DNA of 59,688 nucleotides from Candidatus Zixiibacteriota bacterium (GTDB lineage Bacteria; RBG-13-66-14; B26-G2; WVWN01). The notes beneath the pieces were generated by a model, which was not told the DNA's origin, did no database searches, and worked only from the letters and a program-made list of their open reading frames with translations. Positions 49,622-57,162 of this stretch are shown one piece after another. Made by a program: the position numbers and the translations under genes. Position 1 is the first letter of the stretch; every line of letters begins with the position of its first letter. Where the stretch lies: positions 1-59,688 of the forward strand of contig WVWN01000003.1 in the NCBI GenBank assembly GCA_011773985.1. The letters run 5' to 3'.

Positions 49622-50920
49622 TTAATCCAAGGGCCCTTCCAAAAGCGTGAGGATTTCGCCCGCGAGGTAGAACGAGCCGGCGACGGTTACCAGCCCTTTC
49701 TCGCCCGCCAGCGCGCGGGCGCGCGCGAGTGCGGCGGCGGGCGGGTGGGCCGCTTCCACGTTTTCGAAAATGTTGCGCGTGGCGTCCGCGAGCTCGGCGG
49801 CGGCGCGGGCGCGTGGGGTTGCGGCCGCGGTCGTTATGGCGCAATCGACGTGCGGCCCCAGCTCGCGGGCGAAGTCGGCCGCGTCCTTCTCCGCGGACAT
49901 ACCCCAGAGGAGGACTTTCTTGTCCGCCCGTAGATCACGGATTAACGAGGCGAGTTCGCGGGCCGAAGCCGCGGTGTGGGCGCTGTCCAAAATGACCGCG
50001 GGCGACGCCCGGATGACCTCGAGGCGCGCTCGCGCGCGGCCCGTCTCTACGCCCCGCCTCGCCGCCTCGGCCGAAACGCCGAAGGCGCCGAAGGTCTCGA
50101 GCGCCGCGAGGGCCAACGCGGCGTTGGTCCGCTGCGCGGCGCCCGGCATCGCGGCCTTTACGTTTCGCAGCTCGTAACGCCGGCCGCGGTAGTCGAAGGT
50201 CCCGTCGCCGTTCGTCGCGAAAAATATATCGGCACCCACGAACGATAACGGCGCGCCGACGCGTGCGGCCGTTTCGCTCAGGACGCGCGCGGCGGCTTCT
50301 TCCTGCGGCGCGCTCACGGCGGGGACGCCGGCCTTAAGGACGCCCGCCTTCTCCGCCGCTATCCTCTCGAGAGAATCGCCCAGGATTTGGGTATGGTCCA
50401 GCCCGAGCGTCGTGACCGCCACCGCCGCGGGCGACGCGACGTTCGTGGCGTCGAGGCGGCCGCCGAGGCCGGCCTCGAGTACGGCGACGTCCGCTTCCCG
50501 CTCGCGGAAATATAATAACGCCGCGGCGAGCAGCGTCTCGAAGTACGTCCGGTAGTTCGCTTTCTCCGACCCCGTCATCGCCCCCTTGACGTCGCCGACG
50601 AGCCGGCCGAAGTCTTCCTTGGATATAATCTCGTCGCCGAAGGTAATCCGCTCCCGCACCGAGCGAAGGTGGGGAGACGTAAACGTTCCCGCGCGGCGGC
50701 CCGCGGCCGCGAACGCCGCGGCCAGCATCGCGACCGCCGAGCCTTTTCCCTTGGTACCGACGACGTGTACGATGGGGAACGCGTCTTGGGGCGAGCCGAG
50801 GCGCTCGAGCAGGGCGGCGAAGTTCTCGAGGTCGAAGGCGCGCGTGTCGTAGCGGCGCGGTACGTCGCGCTCGTAGTTGACCAGCGACTCGAGGAAGGTT
50901 TTGGCGTCTTCGTATTCCAT
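49622..50920 (-). CDS. folC: Folylpolyglutamate synthase / dihydrofolate synthase
   Basis: A 432-residue Mur-ligase-family enzyme. N-terminal FPIVHVVGTKGKGSAVAMLAAAF is the ATP-binding loop, followed by TFTSPHLRSVRERITFGDEIIS, VLEAGLGGRLDATNVASPAAVAVTTLGLDHTQILGD and the C-terminal VILDSAHTAASARELASLI. All family motifs are present. It lies in the order tatC-folC-dut with gaps of a few bases. With folE2 in the window it points to de novo folate synthesis. Confidence 0.95.
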   Translation of the reverse strand: MEYEDAKTFLESLVNYERDVPRRYDTRAFDLENFAALLERLGSPQDAFPIVHVVGTKGKGSAVAMLAAAFAAAGRRAGTFTSPHLRSVRERITFGDEIISKEDFGRLVGDVKGAMTGSEKANYRTYFETLLAAALLYFREREADVAVLEAGLGGRLDATNVASPAAVAVTTLGLDHTQILGDSLERIAAEKAGVLKAGVPAVSAPQEEAAARVLSETAARVGAPLSFVGADIFFATNGDGTFDYRGRRYELRNVKAAMPGAAQRTNAALALAALETFGAFGVSAEAARRGVETGRARARLEVIRASPAVILDSAHTAASARELASLIRDLRADKKVLLWGMSAEKDAADFARELGPHVDCAITTAAATPRARAAAELADATRNIFENVEAAHPPAAALARARALAGEKGLVTVAGSFYLAGEILTLLEGPLD

Positions 50921-50926
50921 AATTTC

Positions 50927-51706
50927 CTAGCCGGCGTAGGGCGACGGCCGGCGCGGCTCCTCCTCCGCTTCGGCCGGGGCCTCTTCTTCTTCCGGTTCGC
51001 CCTTGGGGTAGGCGAGCCACGCCACGCCTATCGAGATTAAGTATAATATTAACAAAGGCACGGCGAGGATGGATTGCGTGAAGACGTCGGGGCCGGGGGT
51101 GAGCGCCGCGGCTAAGATAAATACAAATAATACCACGTACTTCCATTTGGCGGTTAAGAATTTGGGCGAGACGATGCGGAGCCTCGCGAGAAAGAATATG
51201 ACCACCGGCGCCTCGAAGACGAGGCCCACCGCGAGCAGGAGCCGCAGCGCCAGCGACGCGTAGCTCCCCAGCGTCCAGTCCGCGGTGAGCGTCTCGGTCT
51301 CGAAGGAGCGGAAGAAGCGCATCGCCGGGAACAGCATGTAGTAGCCGAAGACGACGCCGGCGGCGAAGCAGGCCGACGTCGCGACGACGAAGGGCAGCGC
51401 GTAGCGCTTCTCCTTCGGTAGCAACCCGGGCGCGACGAAGCGCCATATCTGGTAGAAGATGAAGGGCGACGTGACGACGAGGCCCGCGATGAACGAGACG
51501 GCGAGGTAAACGACGAAGGCCTCCGCGGGCTTGATGTACTGGAACTTGCCGGCGCCGGGCGCGAGCAGAAGTTCGACGAGGCGGGGCGAGAAGTAGAAGG
51601 CTCCGGCGGTCCCGGCGGCCGCGGCGCCCAGGATCCAGAGGATGCGCACGCGCAGCTCCTCCAAGTGCTCGAGGAAGCTCATCTCGTCCGGTTTCTTTCG
51701 GGGCAT
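50927..51706 (-). CDS. tatC: Sec-independent protein translocase TatC
   Basis: A 259-residue protein with six transmembrane segments and the TatC signatures MSFLEHLEELRVRILW, the FYxIWRFVAPGLLPKEKRYALPFV region and SYASLALRLLLAVGLVFEAPVVIFFLA. TatC recognises twin-arginine signals of folded, often cofactor-containing, proteins. The acidic, Pro-rich C-terminus (EEEEAPAEAEEEP) is an extension. No Shine-Dalgarno is visible; the terminator of the upstream gene ends only about ten bases before the ATG. Confidence 0.95.
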   Translation of the reverse strand: MPRKKPDEMSFLEHLEELRVRILWILGAAAAGTAGAFYFSPRLVELLLAPGAGKFQYIKPAEAFVVYLAVSFIAGLVVTSPFIFYQIWRFVAPGLLPKEKRYALPFVVATSACFAAGVVFGYYMLFPAMRFFRSFETETLTADWTLGSYASLALRLLLAVGLVFEAPVVIFFLARLRIVSPKFLTAKWKYVVLFVFILAAALTPGPDVFTQSILAVPLLILYLISIGVAWLAYPKGEPEEEEAPAEAEEEPRRPSPYAG

Positions 51707-51716
51707 GATAAAGAGT

Positions 51717-51741
51717 AAAAAACTCCGGCCTTTCGCCGGAG
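51717..51741 (-). terminator. Intrinsic terminator upstream of tatC
   Basis: On the minus strand CTCCGGC-GAAAG-GCCGGAG followed by TTTTTTA. It probably ends the transcript of the nuclease-like gene (51871-53364); its closeness to the tatC ATG also allows a role in tatC leader control. Confidence 0.8.
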
Positions 51742-51870
51742 TATAACTTTATCAAAAGCCGGCCGCAAGGGTTTAGGGGCGGCTTAGAACGGCGGCGATT
51801 ACTAAAAGGCCGGGAGCGCGGTAACGCTGATTAGCCGCGAGGGTAAATTAAAAGCCACAGCGCCCGCGGT

Positions 51871-53364
51871 TTATTGCTCAACGGCTAGGTATTTTATTAA
51901 TTCTTCTTTAAACGCCGGGTTTTTGACTTGGACGTGCGAGATTTCTTTTAATATGTCGACGAACTCGTCTACGAGTCTCCCCAACACTAAACCCCACGGC
52001 GCGTAATAGTCGTGTTTTATTTCAAGCGTGTCTACGCCGGTTACGCCTTTTTTACCCAACATCACGAGTTGCGGGGCCATGCCGTCTATTACCGCTTTTA
52101 TAATCGATTCGAGGATCACGAGGTCCAAGGTAACGAAAGAGGCGTCGGCGGACGTGTGAGAGAACTTAGCGAATTCGTCCCTTAGTTTGGCCTGGAGTTT
52201 AACAGTAAGATTTTCTATTTCTACTTCGGCGCGGCGGAATGCTTTGTCTATGTCCGCCTTCGTTGCCGGCGCTTCTTTGGAGAAAAGCGGTTCCGCCCAC
52301 CGTTGTATAAGGATCGGGTTTTTACGGTACTGGTTTACCCAATAGAGGAGGGTTTCGGCTGGCCACAACGACATCGAGATACCCGTATTAACGCGGAATT
52401 TCGCCGCCAATCCTTCCGAACCGGGGGAAAACGCCGGCGCTACCAATACTAAGTATTTTACGAAATCGGCGTACGTAGCAGGCACCTTGTTTTTGAACAT
52501 GTCGAGGCAGAAGCTTTTTAGCCGGACTAGGTAGTCGGCTTTTAGCTCGTAAACGGCGCCCGCTGTTGTCTTACATTCCCCGATCCCTATGTAGGGTGGC
52601 CCTGCGCGGCCTGCGATTATTACTAGGTCCCATTCCGTCGGTTTTCTTTGAATTATAGTGTCGAACTCTAGGAGTTCGAACGCTTGGGCGGTCAGGGTCT
52701 CGAAAACGTATTCCGGTTGTTCGTGGTATCTTTCTCGCGCTACCGCGGCGTCTTGTCGCGCGATCGCCAAATAGTCCCGGTTAAGTTGCGCCAAAGTATT
52801 TTCGATGTCCCGCCCCTCGATCGCGCCGCACTCGGCGTGCCGGCGGCACTCCACTAATTTTCCTAATTCCTCGAGTGGACCACCCGAAATATGGTTTATC
52901 CGCGCGCGCTCGACCGGTAGTCGTTCCTGGTAAATTAGTTCTGCTACCGCGGCGGGGAAATGTTTACAAAATGGATAACGGCCCTTTTTAACTTGGTACG
53001 TGTAGTCGGGGCAACGGTCGTCGCAATAATACGCGAAATCCTCGGCTCCCAAGTTGTGGATCGTTACGTTATACCCGCCAACGTCCGCCGAGATTACGTT
53101 ACCCTCTACGGTTTTTATTTTAACTCTTTTATTTAAAAAATAATCTGCGCTATCTTTTATTTTTTCGATTATTTTGTCACTTACGTATTCATTTACGATT
53201 TGTTCCACATTCTCCTGAGGAAGGTCTAGGTTTTCGGCTACGTGTTTGGCGAGTGCCGCTTGGCTAAGGCCAGAGTACCCTTTTATCTCGTACCTCTTAC
53301 ATATCTCCTTCAGGTCGCCGGCCGTCAGCGTTTTTAATAAACCGGCTTTTGTTCGCTTTACCAT
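51871..53364 (-). CDS. SAP-like, SWIM-like zinc, PD-(D/E)xK nuclease-like protein
   Basis: A 497-residue protein of composite build. Residues ~10-50 (LTAGDLKEICKRYEIKGYSGL) resemble a SAP/Rho-N DNA-binding motif. Residues ~113-137 (CDDRCPDYTYQVKKGRYPFCKH) resemble a SWIM zinc module. Residues ~221-270 carry the restriction-endonuclease pattern: FETLTAQAFELLEF, then Asp246 in TEWDLVII, then Glu263-Cys-Lys265 in GIGECKTTAG. The last ~130 residues are helical. The combination suggests a DNA- or RNA-cleaving enzyme acting alone, possibly in defence; there is no methylase or helicase partner next to it. It is more AT-rich than its neighbours, consistent with transfer. Function is inferred only. 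Confidence 0.6.
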   Translation of the reverse strand: MVKRTKAGLLKTLTAGDLKEICKRYEIKGYSGLSQAALAKHVAENLDLPQENVEQIVNEYVSDKIIEKIKDSADYFLNKRVKIKTVEGNVISADVGGYNVTIHNLGAEDFAYYCDDRCPDYTYQVKKGRYPFCKHFPAAVAELIYQERLPVERARINHISGGPLEELGKLVECRRHAECGAIEGRDIENTLAQLNRDYLAIARQDAAVARERYHEQPEYVFETLTAQAFELLEFDTIIQRKPTEWDLVIIAGRAGPPYIGIGECKTTAGAVYELKADYLVRLKSFCLDMFKNKVPATYADFVKYLVLVAPAFSPGSEGLAAKFRVNTGISMSLWPAETLLYWVNQYRKNPILIQRWAEPLFSKEAPATKADIDKAFRRAEVEIENLTVKLQAKLRDEFAKFSHTSADASFVTLDLVILESIIKAVIDGMAPQLVMLGKKGVTGVDTLEIKHDYYAPWGLVLGRLVDEFVDILKEISHVQVKNPAFKEELIKYLAVEQ

Positions 53365-53435
53365 ATCGCGAACCTCCCCTCTAAGTAGTTAAATTTAGCC
53401 GCCCGGCTCAGGCGGCTAAGGTAATTATTCTTATT

Positions 53436-53508
53436 TGGGCGCTACAGGACTCGAACCTGTGACTTCTGCTCTGTGAAAGCAGCGCTCTACCAGCTGAGCT
53501 AAGCGCCC
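53436..53508 (-). tRNA. tRNA-Val (CAC)
   Basis: The minus strand folds as a full cloverleaf: acceptor GGGCGCT/AGCGCCC, D-arm GCTCAGCTGGTAGAGC, anticodon arm CTGCT-TTCACAG-AGCAG with anticodon CAC, and T-arm CACAGGTTCGAGTCCTGT. The discriminator is A and CCA is not encoded. Confidence 0.95.
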
Positions 53509-53564
53509 GCGTCATTCGGTTCCTCCCCCTCTCGTGGTTATTATACCCCTACGCGCCGGCCGTG

Positions 53565-53924
53565 TCAACTCCCCGCGGCGAGGACGTACGCCTCGAGCGG
53601 TTCGTCCCGGCCTATGTGCGAGGCGACGACCTCGCGCGCCCGCGCCGGCGTCATATCCGCGTATATGACCTCTTCCTTCGCGGGGGACGTTACGTAGACC
53701 AGCGGCTCGCGCTCGCACAGGCCGCGGCAGCCGGTCTGCGTTACGATGACGTCCGTGATGCCGCGCTCGTCGAGCTCGTCGATGAGCGCCGCGAGGACCT
53801 CCCGCGCGCCGGCGGCGATGCCGCACGTCCCCATCCCCACGACGACCGTATAGCGCGCGGCGCCCTCGGCCAACTCCTCGGCGGGCATCTTCTCCACCAT
53901 TTTACGCAGGTCTTCGAGCTTCAT
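53565..53924 (-). CDS. Thioredoxin-like [2Fe-2S] ferredoxin domain protein
   Basis: A 119-residue protein of the NuoE/HndA C-terminal type: VVVGMGTCGIAAGAREVLAAL and VIVTQTGCRGLCEREPLVYV supply three of the four cluster cysteines; the fourth position reads Ala, as seen in many stand-alone members. It probably passes electrons or signals in the adjacent [FeFe] hydrogenase-like operon, of which it is the last gene. Confidence 0.85.
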   Translation of the reverse strand: MKLEDLRKMVEKMPAEELAEGAARYTVVVGMGTCGIAAGAREVLAALIDELDERGITDVIVTQTGCRGLCEREPLVYVTSPAKEEVIYADMTPARAREVVASHIGRDEPLEAYVLAAGS

Positions 53925-53956
53925 CTCGTTCCCTCCGCCTCGAGGGCCGGGCGCAT

Positions 53957-54511
53957 CTAAGCCCCGCCGGCGGCCGCGACCCTTTCTTCGTTGTCGGCAA
54001 CGTACTTGCGGAGCGCCTTGGCTATTTGCGGCGTCGCCAGCGTGCGGCGGCGGAGTTTATCCTTTAGCTCTACCGTGCTTAGCTCGAACAGCGCGCCGTC
54101 CCGTTCGTGGCGATACTCGAAGTCGACGCGCGGGTTCGTAACGATGAGGGTCCATATCGTCGCGGCGACGTCGCCCAGCGGCGGCCGGTCGATGCTGTCG
54201 AGTCGGTAGCGCGCCTCAACGGTAGTGCCCTCGCCCGGCGCCGACGTGACGGTGAGGCCGCCGCCCGCCTGCTCCGCCGTCTGTTCCAAGAGCGGTATCC
54301 CCAGGCCCACGCGGCGCGTGGCGCGCGTCGTGAAGAACGGGTCGTGGACGCGCGATAGTGTCTCGGCCGTCATACCCGAGCCGTCGTCGCGGATAATGAA
54401 TACGAAGGTGTTCTCCCGGGCCTTCTCGTCGATTTCGATCCTCACCTTCGTCGCGCCGGCGCGGATCGAGTTTTGGGTTATGTCTAGGATATGCAGGGAG
54501 ATGTCTTCCAC
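53957..54511 (-). CDS. GHKL ATPase (histidine-kinase-type ATP-binding) protein
   Basis: A 184-residue protein beginning with the N-box MEDISLHILDITQNSIRAGA, then the G1 box IRDDGSGM and GLGIPLLEQTAEQAGGGLTVTS. There is no phospho-accepting histidine domain, so it is an anti-sigma-like or partner kinase. The same short ATPase commonly accompanies sensory [FeFe] hydrogenases of this layout. It lies between the PHP phosphoesterase and the ferredoxin genes. Confidence 0.85.
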   Translation of the reverse strand: MEDISLHILDITQNSIRAGATKVRIEIDEKARENTFVFIIRDDGSGMTAETLSRVHDPFFTTRATRRVGLGIPLLEQTAEQAGGGLTVTSAPGEGTTVEARYRLDSIDRPPLGDVAATIWTLIVTNPRVDFEYRHERDGALFELSTVELKDKLRRRTLATPQIAKALRKYVADNEERVAAAGGA

Positions 54512-54525
54512 GGCGGAGTGTCTCG

Positions 54526-55257
54526 TTAGCCGTAGCCGGCGACGTGCCGGCCGTCCTTTGCGGCGAGCGCCATTTTGAGTTCTTCGAAGGTCGGCGCCGC
54601 GAGCTCGAAGACCGTGAAGGCCGCGCCGACGTCGTTAGGGCGATGCGCGTCCGACGCGCGGATGACGGCGTACCCGCAATCGGCGTAGTCCTCGGCCTTG
54701 CCGTACGGCGAGAGCTCGACGGCGTCGAAGACGCCGGGCGGTATGAAGCCGAGCTGGCTTGTGCAGCTGAAGGCGGGCCGGTCGACGTGGCTCGCGACGG
54801 CGAGGCCGCCGTAGCGGTGTACGTAATCTACGGTCGTGCCGACGTCCATGTCGGTGGCGCCGAGGAGCAGTCGTTCGTTCATGCCGAGGACGTTCTCGTG
54901 CTCGTCGACGATCACCTGGTAGCCGAAGCGCCGCGGGTCGTTCTCGCCTTCCTGCAGCCGCTGGTACACCTTGCCTTGCATCTCGCCCGCGTCGGCCAGC
55001 GTCGCGAAGAGCGCGAGGACGTGGACCTCCTCCGCGGTCGTGACTTCCATACCGGGTATGACGGTGATGCCGGCCCTTTCCCCGAGGCGTACGGCGGGGC
55101 GGGCGTTTTCGGAGGCGTTGTGGTCGGCGATGCCGACGAGGGTGAGGCCGCGCCTTCGGGCGGCTTGGACGATTCGCCGCGGCGATTGGCTCAGGTCGCC
55201 GCAGGGTGAAAGGACTGTGTGGATATGAAGGTCGGCGCGGAAGGTTCGCAGCGTCAG
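54526..55257 (-). CDS. PHP-domain phosphoesterase, CTG start
   Basis: The coding frame upstream of the first ATG (55050) is clearly the same protein: TLRTFRADLHIHTVLSPCGD is the PHP motif I (His11, His13), followed by GLTLVGIADHN, GITVIPGMEVTT, LAVASHVDRPAF and VIRASDAHRPND, all metal-binding PHP motifs. No ATG, GTG or TTG exists between an in-frame TAG and this sequence; the best start is CTG 55257, with AGGGGG eight bases upstream and overlapping the TGA of the previous gene. The protein would be 243 residues. Likely a phosphatase or nuclease in the hydrogenase-associated signalling operon. Confidence 0.8.
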   Translation of the reverse strand: MTLRTFRADLHIHTVLSPCGDLSQSPRRIVQAARRRGLTLVGIADHNASENARPAVRLGERAGITVIPGMEVTTAEEVHVLALFATLADAGEMQGKVYQRLQEGENDPRRFGYQVIVDEHENVLGMNERLLLGATDMDVGTTVDYVHRYGGLAVASHVDRPAFSCTSQLGFIPPGVFDAVELSPYGKAEDYADCGYAVIRASDAHRPNDVGAAFTVFELAAPTFEELKMALAAKDGRHVAGYG

Positions 55258-55601
55258 CGTTCTTTCCCCCTAAGCCCCATCTTATAAAGTCGTCCCACGA
55301 GTTCGAAGCTGTTTTCTTCGGAGAGCAGAACGGTTACCCCTTCCTCCTCGGCCTTGGCGATGGTTTCGGCCGCGGGCTTCTTGCCGCTCGTGATTACCAC
55401 GCCCGCGAGGTCGTTCAACGAGCAGACGGCGACGACGTTGATGTGGGTCTGGATGGTAACCCAAAGGGCGCCCTCGCCCGCGTTGGCCATGACGTCGGAG
55501 AGCAGGTCCGAGACGTAACCGCCTTTGACGTCGCCGTCGACGCCTCCCGCGGCGGAGGCCACTTCGAGCCCGAGCTTGTCGATTATCTTCTTTAGTTCCA
55601 T
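55254..55601 (-). CDS. DRTGG-domain protein
   Basis: A 115-residue protein starting MELKKIIDKLGLEVASAAGG (ATG 55601; the open frame extends to 55709 inside the preceding gene). GGYVSDLLSDVMANAGEGALWVT and LAGVVITSGKKPAAETIAKAEEEGVTVLLSE match the DRTGG domain found in HPr kinase and beside CBS and Fe-S signalling proteins. It is a regular neighbour of group D-like hydrogenase proteins. Confidence 0.85.
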   Translation of the reverse strand: MELKKIIDKLGLEVASAAGGVDGDVKGGYVSDLLSDVMANAGEGALWVTIQTHINVVAVCSLNDLAGVVITSGKKPAAETIAKAEEEGVTVLLSEENSFELVGRLYKMGLRGKER

Positions 55602-55609
55602 CGTTGACC

Positions 55610-56980
55610 TTACTTCCTTGGGTTTTTGAGCGTGGGCGGCAGCTGCTCGGAGAGCGACCCCATCTCCCTGGCAAGTTCCTGGAGCCGCTCCCGCAACTTG
55701 AAGGTGCAATCCGTCATCTGCGATTTACCGAGTACGACGTCCTCCGCGAAGGCCCGGCAGGTCGGCGCGCCGCAGGAGCCGCAATCGATGCGGGGCAGCG
55801 AGGCGACGATGGATTCCAGTTTGTTCATCAGGGATATCGTTTCGGATATGTCGGTTCCCAGTTGAAGCGTCGGCCTCGGCCTCAGCGGCGTCTTAAGGTC
55901 GAACGCCCCCCCTTCTATAAGTTCCGTTATCTCTCCGTACGTGAGGTCGGGCGGCCGCCCCTCCTCGATGCCGAACTTTTCGCTGCGGGCCGCGCGCAGT
56001 TCGTCGATGCGGTTTTTCGCGACGAACGGGTCCTCGACCGTCAGCGGCCCGCCGACGCAGCCGCCCGTGCACGCCCGAAGCTCCAGATAATCGTAGCCGT
56101 GGTGGTATTCGTCGCTCTCGACCAGCTCTAATACGCGAACGACGTTGGCGATGCCGTCCACGGCGAGGCGGCGGCCCTTGCCGATCAACGTGTTCTCTCC
56201 CCCCGCGGCTCCCCACCCGAGCGAGAGCCCCGACGCCCGGGCGATGCCCGGCACGACCTCTATTCTCTCGAGGTTACTCATTATCCGGTTGAAGACGTCG
56301 GAGATCGCGATGGCGCCGTCCACGTGCGTATTGCCCGCGGCTTCGGGCTGCTTGACCGCGGTGGCCTTGGCCGAGCAAGGCGTTATGAAGAAGACGCCTA
56401 TCTCCTCCGGCGGTATGCCGAGGTGGCGGCTCCGGCTCTCTTTGACCACGCGGGCCGCGGCGTCCATCGGTGCCTCGACGGGGATTATGTGGGCGAGCAG
56501 CGACGGGAAGCGCACCAGGATTAGGCGGACGATGGCCGGGCAAAGCGAGGAGATGACGGGTTTGGGGTGCCTCTCGTCCTTCAGGTAGTTCCGCGTCGCG
56601 AGGGTCACGATTTCGCCGCCTAGCGCCGCTTCGTAAACCTCGTCGAACCCCAGGTAAATAAATCCGGAGAGGACCTTGTCGAGGGGGATGGAAGTCTTGA
56701 ATTGGCCCGCGGCCGCGGACGACGGCAAGGCCACCGAGTATTTGAAACGCTTTATGGCCTCGAGCGGGTCCGTCTGGGCGTACTTCGCGTGCGTGGGGCA
56801 TATGCTGATGCAGACGCCGCAGTCGATGCAGCGGACCGGGTTGATCTCGGCCTTGCCGCCCCGGACCCTTATGGCCTCCGTCGGGCACTCGCGGACGCAG
56901 TGCGTGCAGGCAATGCACCTCTCCTCCGCCAGCCTGACGGAGTGGTAGTATTCGCCTATCTTTGTGTCTTCGTCGTTCAT
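55610..56980 (-). CDS. Sensory [FeFe] hydrogenase-like protein (group D-like)
   Basis: A 456-residue protein. Residues 22-32 and 51-61 form two [4Fe-4S] ferredoxin motifs (CIACTHCVREC and CIDCGVCISIC). The central part is a [FeFe]-hydrogenase large domain with the H-cluster cysteines in altered surroundings: SSLCPAIVRL (Cys147), ITPCSAKATAV (Cys202) and RACTGGCVGGPL. The C-terminus has another four-cysteine Fe-S module (CGSCGAPTCRAFAEDVV). The absence of TSCCPxW and of the GGG ending of L3 separates it from catalytic enzymes and fits group D/sensory proteins. It leads an operon with DRTGG, PHP, GHKL ATPase and ferredoxin genes, a signalling unit that may sense H2 or redox state. Confidence 0.85.
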   Translation of the reverse strand: MNDEDTKIGEYYHSVRLAEERCIACTHCVRECPTEAIRVRGGKAEINPVRCIDCGVCISICPTHAKYAQTDPLEAIKRFKYSVALPSSAAAGQFKTSIPLDKVLSGFIYLGFDEVYEAALGGEIVTLATRNYLKDERHPKPVISSLCPAIVRLILVRFPSLLAHIIPVEAPMDAAARVVKESRSRHLGIPPEEIGVFFITPCSAKATAVKQPEAAGNTHVDGAIAISDVFNRIMSNLERIEVVPGIARASGLSLGWGAAGGENTLIGKGRRLAVDGIANVVRVLELVESDEYHHGYDYLELRACTGGCVGGPLTVEDPFVAKNRIDELRAARSEKFGIEEGRPPDLTYGEITELIEGGAFDLKTPLRPRPTLQLGTDISETISLMNKLESIVASLPRIDCGSCGAPTCRAFAEDVVLGKSQMTDCTFKLRERLQELAREMGSLSEQLPPTLKNPRK

Positions 56981-56991
56981 GGCAAACGCTT

Positions 56992-57024
56992 GCGACGCGG
57001 TTTGCTTTGGATACGCCGCGTCGC
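56992..57024 (-). promoter_or_regulatory. Inverted repeat in the leader of the [FeFe] hydrogenase operon
   Basis: GCGACGCGG and CCGCGTCGC, a perfect 9-base inverted repeat with a 15-base centre, lies between promoter and start codon. It could be a repressor site or a leader hairpin. Confidence 0.5.
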
Positions 57025-57040
57025 GAATTTTATTTTATAA

Positions 57041-57069
57041 ATTATAAGACGCCTTTCGCGCGAGGGCAA
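57041..57069 (-). promoter_or_regulatory. Promoter of the [FeFe] hydrogenase operon
   Basis: On the minus strand TTGCCC, 17 bases, TATAAT, about 60 bases before the ATG at 56980. Confidence 0.7.
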
Positions 57070-57113
57070 GGGGTTTCTAGTTTTGGCGAATGGCGGGAGC
57101 TAAGCGTTACGGT

Positions 57114-57140
57114 AAATTAAAAGGCGGCCCGGAGGCCGCC
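57114..57140 (-). terminator. Terminator of the [NiFe] hydrogenase operon
   Basis: On the minus strand GGCGGCC-TCCG-GGCCGCC followed by TTTTAATTT, 23 bases past the end of the large-subunit gene. Confidence 0.8.
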
Positions 57141-57162
57141 TTCGCCTTTCGCCCTTTAACGT

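Noticed and set aside
50334-51755. 473-residue open frame overlapping tatC and folC
   Set aside because: Arg- and Pro-rich out-of-frame translation; tatC and folC are unmistakable.
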